Source: Siphonodentalium dalli (taxonomy: Eukaryota; Mollusca; Scaphopoda; Gadilida; Siphonodentaliidae). Taken from it: a stretch of DNA of 64,000 bases. The stretch covers positions 81,800,958 to 81,864,957 of the forward strand of contig CP136069.1 in the NCBI GenBank assembly GCA_032622095.1. Direction: 5' to 3'. A program made the translations under genes and the position numbers. This document shows, one piece after another, positions 30,201 to 45,200 of the stretch (position 1 is the stretch's first letter; every line of letters begins with the position of its first letter). The notes under the pieces are model-generated. The model was given only the letters and a program-made list of their open reading frames with translations, was not told where the DNA came from and made no database searches.

Positions 30201-33200
30201 AAGTCAAAACCAGGAAACAGATAGTACAGTAATGCCCTAAATAATCTCACTGAGAGCTTTCTGATGAATGGCAACAATCCATATTTCTGACTAAATCCTG
30301 AAAAATTACCCATAATTCTGCTGTGGTTAAGGAGTCGATTATTTAGGGCATTACTGTATATAGATATTGCATAGCTTGAGTTGACAATGCCAAAATAGTT
30401 GTCCAAGACTCCGAGTGAAGGAATTAATAGAACTATTCCTCCCAAGCCTGCAAATAGTGTGTCTGTAATTTGCAAAATGAGGTCTCCAGAGCATAGTGGG
30501 CTAGCATCACTGAATTCACCTTCTGGGGACCTCATTCTGCTAAGGCCTCAACTGCTATGGGAGACCTTGGATCAGATTGACGTTCCCAAGTTGAAGTTGG
30601 TAATGTTTTTTCCCTATTAGTCACCTTGATTATGCATTTTATCTTCCGCAAATTAGGGAATATGAAAACTTCCCAGAAGGAAACAAGTAACTAAAAACAA
30701 TGTTAATTTGAGACAATAGATACTTCCCAGAAGTCCTAAGCAGAATGAGGTCCCTAGAGGGTAAATTTGGTGAGTCTAGCCTGCTATGCGGGATAGCATC
30801 ACTAAATTCACCCTCTGGGGACCTCATTCTGCAAATTGCAGACACTATTTGCAGGCTTGATTACTACACGAGGACCATAGCTGTGCATTATTTAATATAT
30901 TTTATAAATGTTCTTAAGGACATCCCAAGACAAATTGATAAATTGGTCCAGTGATTAACAAATCGTATTAACTGCTGAACAATAACTGAAGATCTCTTTT
31001 GTTTCCCCAGCGATAGTGTGTGTGTTAAAATTTAGAAGTGCACTATCATGTTGAGGATTGAACTATTAGAAATAGTGAATCACAAGTACAGATTCAGCTT
31101 AGAAAGTCTCCTGAGATAAAATAATTTAAAATAATAATAGTGCTTTGAAAGACTGAACAAGACGCACTAAATTGTTCTCAGTTTTTACAATCTGAAGCGA
31201 TCATTCGGCAATGGCAGAATTACATTTTTGAGTTGTTAATCTATCTACAATAATCTCTTCAGGATCCATGTATTTGCTCAGGCTTTTATAGTTAACGATG
31301 ACATTTTGAGATTTTGATCTTTGGGTACCAGGGAATGATTGTTAACTTAAAAATTGAAAAACAAATTTTCTGCTCTGTTCACAGCTATGTTTTGATTCTC
31401 ACCAAATTTGATGGATTTTAAGGCCTGAATGATTAAACCTTGTCTTATCAAAAACATAAATAATCTTGTATACTAAACAAAACAACAACATATTACAAAA
31501 CAAAATCTTTATAGAATGTGAATGATAATTAAACTGAAAAGTGGAGTGGAAACAGTTGCAGAATTGTCCGTTATTGCTCATGTCATCTCATAATTCATAA
31601 GTGACTTCGAGCATAGTACATCATTGTCCTCGTTATCATCCCTCACGATTCTGGGAATGAATTCCAGCACAATCTATCATTGGTTTCATTATCTATTTTA
31701 GGCCATCTCATGACCCTGTGAGTGAATATCAGACCAGTCCATCATTGGTCTTGCCTACAGCAATGGCAGCATCCCTGCAAGTCAACTCATGTTTTATACC
31801 AGACCTAATACCTTCTGTTCAGGGTTACGTCTCCATGCCTTCAATCCAAATCAGGATGCGCAACTCATTCGAGATCGCTAATAAAAGTAAGTATTTTGTC
31901 TTTAGTCCATTGACATAAAATAAATGCATTCACGGGACATAAAATAAATGTATTCGGGAAAGCAACATGTTTTATATAAAAATATAATCACAACTTAACC
32001 AGGCAGAGCAATATACAGGACTTTTAGCGATATCAAATTTGTGACTTCGACATCTGTCAGAATAAGACAATATTGTGTATCCTTGAAGAGAATTATTTTT
32101 TCAGGAACTGAATAACACGTTTCTCTAGTGTTCAGCATTAGATGGGAAATAAAATGATCCTCGTCATTCTCTGTTGTGTTTTAGTTAACCCTTTCATGAC
32201 GTGAGCTGTGCTGGTGCAGCATTAAAGATTCTGTGCCAGTGCATTTTCTTATATATGCGAGTCTTCTATAGGGAGCCTCACATATATAAAAGAATCCACT
32301 TGCTTACAAGATCACTCGCATATATAAGAGAATGCACTGGCTTACAAGGCCAATGTAAATATTGGTAGGACAATGGCCTATGGGAGACTAGCATATATAG
32401 GAGAATGCATTGGCACAGGGTTTTCGCAAAATTTCAGGAAGCTCCCGTCATGGTAGGGTTAATGGGGGTCCCCCATTAACCCTACCATGACGGGAGCTTC
32501 CTGAAATTTTGGAGAATGAGTCCCTAAAAGGGAACCACAGCTCTCTGATCACTTTAACGCTTTGTATGCAGCATGGATTCTCCCACTCAGTTATAAAAGT
32601 ATACATTGGGCAGGTCTATTATTCATTTGGAGAGGTGTTCAGGTAATAAAAGCAGATGACAGACATTCAAAAAGATAAAAATGAGAAGGATGATTCATAT
32701 TCATTGGTGGGAAATGTTCTGATAAATAAGTTCAACAAATGACTTGTCTAGTATAGAAAAGGTTAAGACTTATACTATTTTGAGAAACGTTCTCAATGTC
32801 TGACATGTTGTCTTTAAATTCAGATGTTCCTGAGAAACTGCTGCCGTTCCGATTCGACAACCTAATTGCTGCAAACCAACAATTCTGCCTTCTTTCCATA
32901 CAAGATATTGCCATGGTTATATCCCATATGACCGGACATCAGTCTCGCAGCAACTTACAGGTAAGTGTGTTATTGGGCTAGATCTGTCACATTGTTTATT
33001 CTACTCACCTGTTCCATTGTTTCCATGCTTGTTATACTGCATGCCAAAATACACAAACACAAATTCGAATATAATGTATGGGTAATTTATAATGTATAAA
33101 AACAGTGCCATTCGAATAAATCAGATTTTTGGAATCGGAAACGGAATGAATGTCCAGAAAAGGTATATTGTGTTATCTTAACATGAACCTATTAAAAAAC

Positions 33201-36200
33201 TTTTTGCACTGCTTTCTCTTCATTTTATTCATCAAAATTAAGTAGTACCATAAATGTTTCAGAGCTGTAGATTTTCTAGATCATCTACAAGTCTGCAATT
33301 TTTACGAGATTGCTGATTTTTTTAAATTTGGTTATGGCACCAAGAAAACGAACTCAGATTTATCGAAAAATATAACAAGCATTTTCAGCGCAACATGTAT
33401 ATCATTGAATTTGTTCGAAAATCATTCATGTATGTATGTTTTACGGCACCTCTTCAAATGAGCTATGTCTGTTTAAATATACCACTGGATATGCCATTGT
33501 GCCCAACATTTACATTGATATATGTGATTATGATATATGATAATAATTTGTCTAGAATACAGACCACCTCCCTCATCTGATTGCCACAAAACATGACTAA
33601 ATCCTCCGGCACATGCTACAGGCTACATCCCTCATCCGTCACCAAACTTCATACGATTTTCAGGGTGACCTCCAGATGGGAGCCATAGATTATTTCCGAA
33701 ATTTGTTAAAAAAACATGGCCACCAGCAGCCATCTCTGATTTCTAATTTGAATCCATCAGCACACCCCGCAGCCCACATATATTGGAGAAATGTTTTGAA
33801 AATTTACAGGCATGATTAGGATCAACTCTAGATGGGAGCTATCATATTTGAACGGTCTTGTATTTTACTCTTTGCATGACTAAATCCTTTGGCACACCCT
33901 ACAGACCACATCCCTCATCTGATCATCACCAAACTTCAAACGGGTCTTCAGGGTGTCCTCTAGATGGGAGCCATCAATTTTTATGTTTACCCATACCATA
34001 GTATGGTAAACATAGCATCAATGTCCGGATTGACCACTCGTCGTTAGTCCGTCCGTCATCTGTCTGTCTATCTGTCGTTCCGTAGACACTTTACGCATGG
34101 TGCGATAACTCGAACATTTTCTATCTGATCGGAACCAAATTTTGTATATGAATTTCTCAGCATAAAAGACAGATCGAGTTCGAATATGGGTTTGATCCAA
34201 TTATTTTTAACTTAGTTATCAGGGGGGGGCCGGAAAAAAACTGCAGACACAGGGTGGAAAAAACTGTTTTCTTCGGTCTGGGTACCCCCCACCCCCAAAA
34301 CAGCAAAAACTGCAGTTTTTTCCACTGACCATTTGCCCCCCCCCCCCCCCCCCCCCCCCCCAGAAAAATCAAATCTACCCCCAGCCGGACAACAACTCGG
34401 TTTGACCGGAAACCGAAAAAAAACACCGGAGCACACAATTCACGAGAAGGTGCTTGGTAACTTAGTTTAGATTATTATGATTAAAATGGTCATTGTCTAC
34501 CAGTAGAACGCAGATTTGTACCTCGTGATGTCATGACATGTACAAACATGTATATTGGTGATCGCAACGCTATGTATGCACTTTAAAAAATGACAACTAG
34601 TCATTACCTCGACTTTGAAAAATATGCAAATGAGATGAGTGAGATACCAGCATATAACTGTTTTCTGATACCATTGGAGGAGAAATTGTTTAATACATGG
34701 GATAGTTCTGCAGTAAAAATTTGCCAGATAAGTGATCCCAGGGTAGAATTCTGCATTCGACTGGTAGACACTGACATAGTAGGCATTATTAAGAGGGTTA
34801 ATGGGGTCAATATCACATGTAAACCAAGACAGTGGTTATCCAAAATTGTTTTATGTGGATTGTACTACTCATGTATATATGATTTGGATATTAAGGTTAA
34901 TCCATATTCTATAAAATGAGAGAAAATTGAAGTTGTGAGTCTGAAATACATATTTGGAAAAAATTACATGCAAATTTTTTCCGACAACCCTCCCCCTAAA
35001 TGAATAAAGAAAACATTTACGTGTAAATTTTTTACGCCTATGTACCCCCCCCCCACCCCCCGGTATGTTGTGTCCCGCAGTTTTTTTCCGGCCCCCCCCC
35101 CCCCCCCCCCCCCCCCCCCTGTAGTTATGGCCCTTTTAAAAAAAAATATTTACTCTTAAAAAAAAAAAATATATATATACAGTCAATTCCGCTTTATTGC
35201 ATAGCGTCGGTGCATGGCCTTTCCCATGCATATAACCGAATATGCATAAAGCCGAAATCACCCCATCACCCCATTTGAGGTTCTTAAGATTGTTTAGTTT
35301 GTACGGTACGTAGTACCACGAAATGGCGAAATAGCGAAATCATTAGATTGCTGTATCATATTTTCATCTCATACCTTGTTGTAAATTACTATTATGTTAA
35401 TAAACTGATTCATTAACATCTTTATTTGTTGTTACATGTATAAAATGGTTACATACCATCATTATCACACACAAAAAAACATTAAGAAAAAACATTTTGT
35501 GAACGTGTTGTTTTTAATTTCCCATCCCATAATTTTATAGATAAATATGTATGGGAGGCCAGACCAAACACATTCCTTGTTATTTCCATTACAGAATGGA
35601 TATGTATGGGAGGCCATTTAAACGAACATGATAAAAACAGCAAAAACAACAATTACAACAACATCAATAAATCACATTTACGGATTTACGGACATTTGTG
35701 GTTAAAGCTTGCTCAACTTCTGCGTCTTTGCCGGTTCGTTGTCGCTTTCGATGGGGGTTGCAGTTAGACTCAAATAGTCGGATGATCTCATCTTTCTTCG
35801 GTTGGATACGTGAGACCTGGGACTGAGAACAACCCAGTTTCTTTGCGATTTCTGTCTGTGTGAATTTTTGCTCTAAAATCTTAATCACTTCGTACTTGTC
35901 AGCTAAGGAAAGGTCGTTGCGTTTTCGTTTTGAAGACATGATGAATGATATGCTGTACACTGATAACCAATAGCCTTTATACTGAGAAATGTTTTGATAA
36001 AACCCGACAATAAATCATAGTGAACCATTGTTACACTAATGAGTTGAAATCATTGTAAAAACACGACACCATGTGTGTCGGGATGAGAAACAAAGACAGT
36101 GTTGTTTTAGTCTTTGGGTCTAACTTGGGGAAACGGTGATGTCAACCAGCTGTTCAGTGAATGATAAGCCATCACTATGTAAACATGTTTCTATTCATTA

Positions 36201-39200
36201 AATTATTGTGGGCTCAGAAACAAAGAGATCACTGTGTTGGCCTTCTTTTTGTGTCGGCGACCTTGACACTTTATTGATAGAATTCGCGGAAGCGTCCTTT
36301 CACATTCAATAGGAATTCTAACTGCAAGTGTTTACAATCGTTTTTATTTTTACACAAAACAAATATACAAGCTTTAATAATTCATATAATTCACACAGAA
36401 ATAAGGAAACATACAGGAAATGTTTGTGAACAGAAGCATGTTAGAAGAAATAGAAAAGCACTTTCGGTTTCGGTTTCGGTTTAGTTCACTTCCTTGTTGG
36501 GGAATTCCCGGGAATCTTCCTTTCACATTGAATTCTCAGAATTGCAACTGGAACTTCAGGTGTTTACAAACTCAACAAACAACCAAATAAATATTCAAAT
36601 TTTAATAAATCATACAATTCACAAATAAATATGTAAACATACAGGAAATGTGTGCCAACAGAAGCATGTTACTGAGAAGAGATAGAAAACCACGTGTGTT
36701 ATGAAATTGAAAATTGCCGTCTTCGCTCTCGCCATGGTCATCTTCAACAACTTTGCATTAAGTTTTCCCATAAAAAAAGTTTTTCAAGGTAAATAATTTA
36801 ACAAATTGCTATAATTTCGACACCATCAGGTGCCTTTTTACCCCTTCTCATCAACATTTTTGGCGATTTTCGTATGCATAAAAACGGAATAGAGTCCGAC
36901 CCTTATGCAAATAAACGATTAAAAAATAGTCTTTTTATGAGAAAATGGTTTGGTGCATGCATATTTTATGCAGATAGCCGAAATATGCATTTAAACGATA
37001 TGCAATTAACTGAAATTGACTGTATATATAATAAAATATATTTTTTTTAAATAATTAAAAAAATAATTAAAAAATTTAAAGTTAACAAAATTTTAAAAAC
37101 TAACACCATTATAACTCTGCAAGGGTACCGAGTCACCACACCAAATTTTGTTTAAATCGGTCCAAAATCTTGTGTTATGTGCTGGTAAATTTGTTTGGAG
37201 CGACATTAAACCCAATTCACAATTCCATCCCATGCCTTTGGACTACTTAGCTATTGATCAGGCTATTTTATTTTCTAATGTCTCTTATGCCAATGTGCAG
37301 ATAAAGAAAGCTATGGTATCTAATTTTAAAAAAAGTTTCAACAATACACATCACATGCTGTTAACAGTAGACTAGAACATCACTCTACAGATGGTCTGAG
37401 GTCATTATAAATGTTATTGGTTTCATAGAGATGCCAGCCTTTTAACATAAACAATGCCTGTGATTTGTTGACAGCTCTGCTGTATAATTGATACTAATGG
37501 GTTAGCAGTGAGGTGTTTATCTTGATGGCTGTTGTTGGTAGAATTTGATACATTATCATTGTAAACTTAAATTGTAATCTCTTGACCAAGTATTCCATGT
37601 CCAGGTCACCTTTTCACATTTAACCCAAGGCTATGGTGGTGCAGCATTACAGATCCTGTTCCAGTGCATTCTCTTATATCAATGCGAGTGACCCATAAAT
37701 TCCAATATAATTTGTGTTATGTACATTGTCTATAATAGTACATAACAGTATACTCTATAATTCAACATCAAAACTCTCATTTATGATTCTGATCAGAGTA
37801 AGGGTTAACATCTGCCAAAATTCGTTAAAAAACATGGCTGCCAGCAGCTGTCTTGTATTTCAAATTTGAATCCATTGGCACACCCTGCAGTTCGCATTTA
37901 TTGGAAAATGATTTTGTAAATTTACAGATATGTTTAGTATCACCTCTTGTGATGGGAGCTATCAAATTTTTCAATTTGGAAGCCATTTGGCAGCCATTTT
38001 GGATTTTACTCTTCTCATGACAAATTCCTTTGTCACACCCTACAGAACACATCCTTCATCCGATCATCATCAAACTTCATATGGATCTTCTGGGTGACCA
38101 CTAGATGGGAGCCATCAAATCTTTCCGAATTTCATTAAAAAACATGGCCGCCAGCGGTCATCTTGAATTTTACTCTTTTCATGACTAAATCCTTCCACAT
38201 AACCTACATGCCAAATTCCTCATCCGTTCATCACCAAACTTCATATGGTTCTTCAGGGTGACTTCTAGATCGCAGCTGTCCAATTTTACCGAAATTTTCT
38301 AAATAACGTTGCCACCAGCAGGCAGCCGTCTTTGATTTCACATTTGAATCCATCTGCACACCCTGCAGCCCATATTTATTTGAGAAATGTTTGAAATGAT
38401 AATAACTTCATCTACACAATTCAATCCCTTTACTGAGACTTTTTGACTTTCCCTCTTCTTTATCATTCTATTGACTGCACAGCATAAAATTATTAAAATG
38501 TTCACCACTGATAACTAATTGTTAATTCCATTCTGTTTACCAACATGGCATTGCATGTTTTGCTGATAGTAGTTTATATTTTACGGATGTAAGAGTGATG
38601 GTTTGACCAATATCGGGTTATATGATGCTTAAACATGTCATAAGGCTACTACGAGATAACTCGTAGTCGATAGGGCTTCACGGTATTTCAGTATTTAGTC
38701 ATATCGCAATTTAGTCATATCGCAATACTGTCTTTGGCTTATGATTCAGTTCTGAGATTGAGCACTGTCAGGTAGTGTACTCAATCAATACTCCAGCAAT
38801 GTTCAGAATCCTATCCCACGACACTCGTATGAAACGTCTAGAAAATAGAATCCATATCTAAGAGCTCTTTCCATCAATGTATCACATTATTATAATCAAT
38901 AAATTTGAAAAATGATCAAGGAAATATGGGTTGATACAAAACTCGGACTTGGCACTGAAAGGGTTAACTTATCTTCATGGCAGTTCAATTTCCTGTTTCT
39001 ATTTGTTTCACAATTTGTCTGGCTTGCAGTAGAATATTAAAGGGATACAAATTTATAAGAATGGAAACTATTAGGTATTTATCATGGTGGAAACCAGTCA
39101 AGCCTGAATTTAATGTGTCTGACATTTTGCAGAATGAGGTCCCCAGAGGGTGAATTTAGTTATGCTATCATGCACAGTGGGCTAGCATCATCAAATTCAC

Positions 39201-42200
39201 AATTGAAGTTCCCCAGGTAAAGTTGGTGATGTTCACCCATTAGTCACCTCAATTATGCAATTTATCTTCTGCAAATTAGGGGATATAGAAACTGAACAGA
39301 AAGGAAAAGTAACTGAAAACAATGTTAATTTGAGACTAGATACTTCCCAGAAGATTAGGCCTAAACAGAATGAGGTCCCCAGATGGATAGCTGCTGGATA
39401 GCATCACCGAATTCACTCTCTGTGGCCCTCATTCTGCAAATGTCAGACACATTAAATTCTGACTTGAAACCAGTGTAAATTATCTTTAGGATTACAGTAT
39501 TTATTGTTGCGTTCCCATTAAATATCGTCTGATGAGTTTATTGTCCCTGTATATCCCCAGGTTTATTGAACTTTTTACCTGATGTTTTTGCAGGTGGACG
39601 GACCTAAATACATGTACAATGATCAACAAGCTCTCTTCAACTGGATTCAACAATATGCAAAATAAAATAAAATAATGATCACATGCATATTAATAATGAA
39701 TTATAAAGCAAAATCATAATTACACTACCGGTATACATATTTCACGTAGATCAAATTTCTATGAGAAGTTTTCATTTATGCGACTAATTAAAGGTACTCA
39801 ATCCAATCAGACGCTCCTAAATTGCTATTTCTTTGGCTTTGGGGTTAAAAATATTTGATTCGAGTCGAGGAACCTACCCATCAAAGCTCAGAGTGATCAG
39901 ATATCGATATTTCAAGTTTATTATTTCAGTTGTTTTTGGGCCACAAAAACGAGGAAGCACGAGGTCAAACGGACGGTCTTGCAAATAAAGATGGATAACT
40001 CTAAAATCAAGTGGTAATAATAACCACTTGATTTTAGAGTTATCCATCTTTATCTGCAAGACCGTCCGTTTGACCTTGTGCTTCCTCGTGCTTGTGGCCC
40101 AAAAACAATTGAAATAATGGGTAGGTTCCTCGACTCGAATCAAATATTTTTTTACCCCGAAGCCAAAGAAATAGTAATTTAGGAGCATCTGATCTGATTG
40201 AGTACCTTTAATTGATGTGCATTTGATAGAATTTTAACCCTTCCACGACTGGAGTTTCCTGAAATGTTTCAAAAACCATGTGCCAATGCATTCTCTTATA
40301 TATGCGAGTCTCCCATAGGGCCTAACATTGGTCTAACAAGATTTACCTTGACCTTGTAAGCCAGTGCATTCTCTTATATATTTGAGTCTCCCTATACTCA
40401 TATATAAGAGAATGATATTTAATGCTGCACCAGCGCAGCTCCCATCATGAAAGGGTTAATAGCACTTGTCGTGTTGGATGTGTTTTGGGAGAATCAAATA
40501 ATTAGAGTATCTGATGTTTGATCAAAAGTTATATATAACTACATGTATTTGGTCAAGCCTGCAAAGAGCATGTCTGTCATTTTCAGAATGAGGCCCCCAG
40601 ATGGTGAAATTAGTGATGCTATCATGCATGGTGGGTTAGCATCACCAAATTCACCCTCTGGGATCTCAGTCTGCTTAGACCTTAACTGGTATTAGAGACA
40701 TAGGATCAGATTTACGTTCCCCAGTTGAAGTTGGTGATGTTCACCCATTAGTCACCTTGATTATGAATTCTATCTTCTGCAAATTCAGGGATATAGAAAC
40801 TGAGCAGAAGTAACAACTTTCTTTTGCGACTATAGATACATGCCAGAAGATGATACCTAAGCAGAATGAGGTCCCCAGAGGGTGAATTTGGAGATGCTAG
40901 TCCGCTATTGTGGGATAGCATCACTAAATTAACCCTCTGGGGACCTCATTCTGCAAATAACAGGCATACTATTTGCAGGCTTGTATTTGGTGATTACAAA
41001 CTCTCTGTTCACAGTTCACATGTAGCCTTGGTATGAAGGCCACAGAATACAGAAATCTCACAGACAGAATTATTGTTTACCCGACAGAAATCCATGGATC
41101 TCTCTCAAATTCAATGGACCAGCAGGTTTGTTTACAAAACTCTTCATTTTACCTTACAAAATATATGATTTATATAATAAACATACTCTGTTGAGGTAGA
41201 TTATTAAGGATTCAATCATGAAAACAGTTTGTGAACAATTATTATAAACCGACTTATTTATGTCAATAATTTTGAGCAAACAAACAAATTAACCCTTTGT
41301 ATACTAAACGTATTCTCCCATTCAGTTATAAAAGTATACATTGGAATGGTCTAATATTCATTTGGAGGGATGTTCAGGCGATATAAGCAGACAGCAGATA
41401 ATTATAATACACGTACAGAAGGAGTCCTATTTATTGAGGGAAATTTTCAGATAATAAGTTCAACAATGTCAATGGTCTTGAACTTATTATCTGAACATTT
41501 CCTAAAGGATAACTTCTCATCAATGAGTGTTTAGCATAGACAGTGTTAAGCACTGTGTTATCTATTCCTTATGGTAATTTATAACTATGTTCAATACATG
41601 TGTTAACTATGTGGCGAGATGTATGAAGCTTGTGTGTTGTACACATGTTTATCCTGGGGATATACACACTCAAACTTTTGAAACAAAAATATATTTCCGG
41701 TGTATCCTCATGTCGTGTTTTTGGCAATCAGTCATCTGTATCAGCTGATAACACAATCATCGTCTTATAGTCCTGCATGCCGTAACCATATGATTACAAT
41801 ATAGGGTTATTTTCATTGATGGCAAAAGTGAAAATAATTTGCAATATCCAATGAAATTGATGAATTTTCATGAAATGTGACCCAACACTAACATTGACAA
41901 ACTGTTATCTCAATGCCAATCTAACACCCAAAGTTAGCAAATGATGATCCTATCAATCACTCACGTCATATAGCAGACAAAATTACCAACCATGACTATA
42001 CTCACAATAGCACAATGCACAGTGCATTGCTTGAGTATATACTGTGGACAGATGCGAGAGTATAATACACAAGCTTTGTACATCTCGCCGATAATGTATT
42101 GCGTCTGCAGTCTCAGTAAAAGTCTGGAACATTTCTGGAAGCTCCAGTCATGGAACGGTTAAAGCTGTGGATAAGCGCTATATAAAAATGCCCGATTATA

Positions 42201-45200
42201 TACAACAGTATGTGCCCTATTTTCACAAACTGCATGATTATTGGTATGCACATAAGTAAATCGCCTGTTAGTGTTATGTAATAATGAAACAAATCTGTCT
42301 GCAGATTATGGCAATTTATGTGGATATAATATCAACTTTCATCGAGATTAATGATTAACTGCAAACTGCATAATTATTGGGTTTATAAATATTCTTTGAT
42401 ACATTAAAATTTAATTACAATAACTTAATCCGATGGTTTATTAATAATTCAACTGGAGAATTCCACATGTGGTGTTATATTCTTTTAAATATACTTTGAT
42501 GACCCACGCTATGCACCAGCAGTTTGTCAATTCAATTCAAGAGTTGAGTCGATATTGAAATTGTCCTCTCGATTCGATATAAAATTTTGAATCTGCGGAG
42601 AAATGCCAATTTCGCAGGGGACCTAAATGACCCATCAGCCAAATTATATTTGTCAACATGATGTTTCTTGGTTTCCTGAAATCAGACATTGAACATATAA
42701 AATGTGTTACTCATTAAATCTGTTTATCTTATTATTTTTTCTGCAGTCAAATTTGGTTGAAGCAGATTGCTGTGTAAACCCTATGGAGATTCGAATGGGT
42801 CGTAACATCATACACACAATGTTCTCGTCAGTGAATCTGTGGAGTCAGGTGAGTACATCTATAATTATTGAGTAGTGGGTTCTTATTTATTACACACCCA
42901 TTATTGCACTGCCATTCAATACACTGGCTCCATCCTGTATGGAGGGTTCCGGAGGCTCAAAGAGTTTGAATGCAACTCAGTTAGACAATTTCAGATGATT
43001 ATGTCTTCGATGCAAAGTTTTAACATTTGAAAAAATCAGTTAATTTACAAGTAAAATATTATTCTTTAGATGTGAGGGAACTACGAAAGGCCAGTTCTGA
43101 CAGTTATATTTTGTTAAAAGTCAAAAATGTTAGGTAAACAAATTGACAAGATAGATGGATACCTCCTCTATCCCTAGTTGAATGAGGCACCCTTTTGGAA
43201 CCATTATTTAGCGGCATATCGTACTCAGCATAGTATGAGTTAGGACCTGCAAATAGTGGGTTTTTTATCGAATTTCGAACGGAATATTACTTGAAAAATT
43301 CAAAAAGAGTCGGATATCGAATCGAATATTTAATAATCTTGGTCACTGCAATGATAAGATACAGATATGTTTCCCGTTTCCGTCTGTAGGTCACAATTAT
43401 ATATTAAATAAAATATGTCGTCATCTTTTTTTGTGAATGGTGGATAGACAATTAAAGGCATCATTTCTTCAAAATACTGATATAACAAACAATTTGGAAA
43501 ATACCATTTTGTCAAATTTTCGTGCGTGGTAATTAACAACTTCCGGAATTGAATGACGTCACTAATGGGGAATTCCACATCGCTTCAAAATGTGGAATAG
43601 GAGATGGACAATGCAGAATTATGCTATCACGACTCTCTCAATACTAAAACAGGTGTTTAATTAAAGGGTTTGACCAACTCTTTCGCAAACGACATTACAA
43701 CGTCACTGCAAGTCAAAACTGAGCAAACACAAACAAATAATGACAAGGTAATACATCTACATGTATGCACAGTCACATGATGTTCAACATAATTGTGAAG
43801 TATCTTTCCATCTCCATTTGAATGTCCTCGGAATTAATTATAAACTGTTATATTCACGGTCCCGAAACAAGAGGATTATAACAGCTAAAGTTAACTTCAA
43901 ACTGCAGATTTTGATGGAATACGTGTTAGTGTATATACTTTTTATACTTCACAGCAGTTGTGAATATTCAAATATAATATCGATGAACTCATTACGTACG
44001 CGTTCACTGGTTTAAAGTATTCAAAATTACTATTAGTAGTTTCAAAGTCGATTCAAATCGAATATCGGGTGTCGTATCGAATAACAAAACAAATACAGTA
44101 ATGCCCTAATTAATCGACTCTTTAACCACAAAAGTTACCCATAATTCTGCTGTGGTTAAAGAGTCGATTAATTACTGCGTTACTGTATTGAATATTTGCA
44201 GGGGCCTAGAACGAGTGAATGGCGTCATCCGCTGACAAGTCTTAGATCAAACTGACATCAGCAATGCATATGTATGACATCATAGCTACATGTTTTACAT
44301 TAAATAAATTTAACAAAAATCAACTGTCAGTACTGGGCTTCTGTAGGGAACCTCTTGAATACAAATTAAGTTTTTACTAATTTTTGGGTGTATTAAATAA
44401 TCATATTTTTATCAAGACCTTTATTTCAATCACATAACCAGGCTGTATGATCAGCTAAATATTCAGTGACATAACCAGGCCATATGATCAGCTAAATCTT
44501 CAATCACATGACCTGGCTGTATGATCAGCTAAATATTCAATCACATGACCAGGCTGTATGATCAGCTAAATATTCAATCACATGACCTGGCTGTATGATC
44601 AGCTAAATATTCAATCACATAACCAGGCTGTATGATCAGCTAAATATTCAATCACATGACAAGGCTGTATGATCAGCTAAATATTAAATCACATAACCAG
44701 GCTGTATGATCAGCTAAATATTCAATCACATAACCTGGCTGTATGATCAGCTAAATATTCAATCAAATGACCAGGCTGTATGATCAGCTAAATATTCAAT
44801 CACATGACCTGGCTGTATGATCAGCTAAATATTCAATCACATGACAAGGCTGTATGATCAGCTAAATATTAAATCACATAACCAGGCTGTATGATCAGCT
44901 AAATATTCAATCACATAACCTGGCTGTATGATCAGCTAAATATTCAATCACATGACCAGGCTGTATGATCAGCTAAATATTCAATCACATGGCCAGGCTG
45001 TATGATCGGTTAAATATTCAATCACATGGCCAGGCTGTATGATCAGCTAAATATTAAATCACATAACCAGGCTGTATGATCAGCTAAATATTCCATCACA
45101 TGACCAGGCTGTATGATCAGCTAAATATTAAATCACATAACCAGGCTGTATGATCAGCTAAATATTCAATCACATGACCAGGTTGTATGATCAGCTAAAT

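Larger units (their letters stand above)
34010..37160. repeat. GAACCAAATTTTG-type repeat holding two younger insertions
   Basis: The host repeat is seen at 34010-34212, 35122-35160 and again from about 37040 (AACTCTGCAAGGGTACCGAG). It is split by the poly-C element (34220-35121) and the pogo-like element (35180-37022). A run of A and AT dinucleotides separates the two. Confidence 0.55.

Noticed and set aside
34336-35120. Functional meaning of exact C-run lengths
   Set aside because: Runs of this length are commonly wrong in assemblies, so no weight is put on their length.
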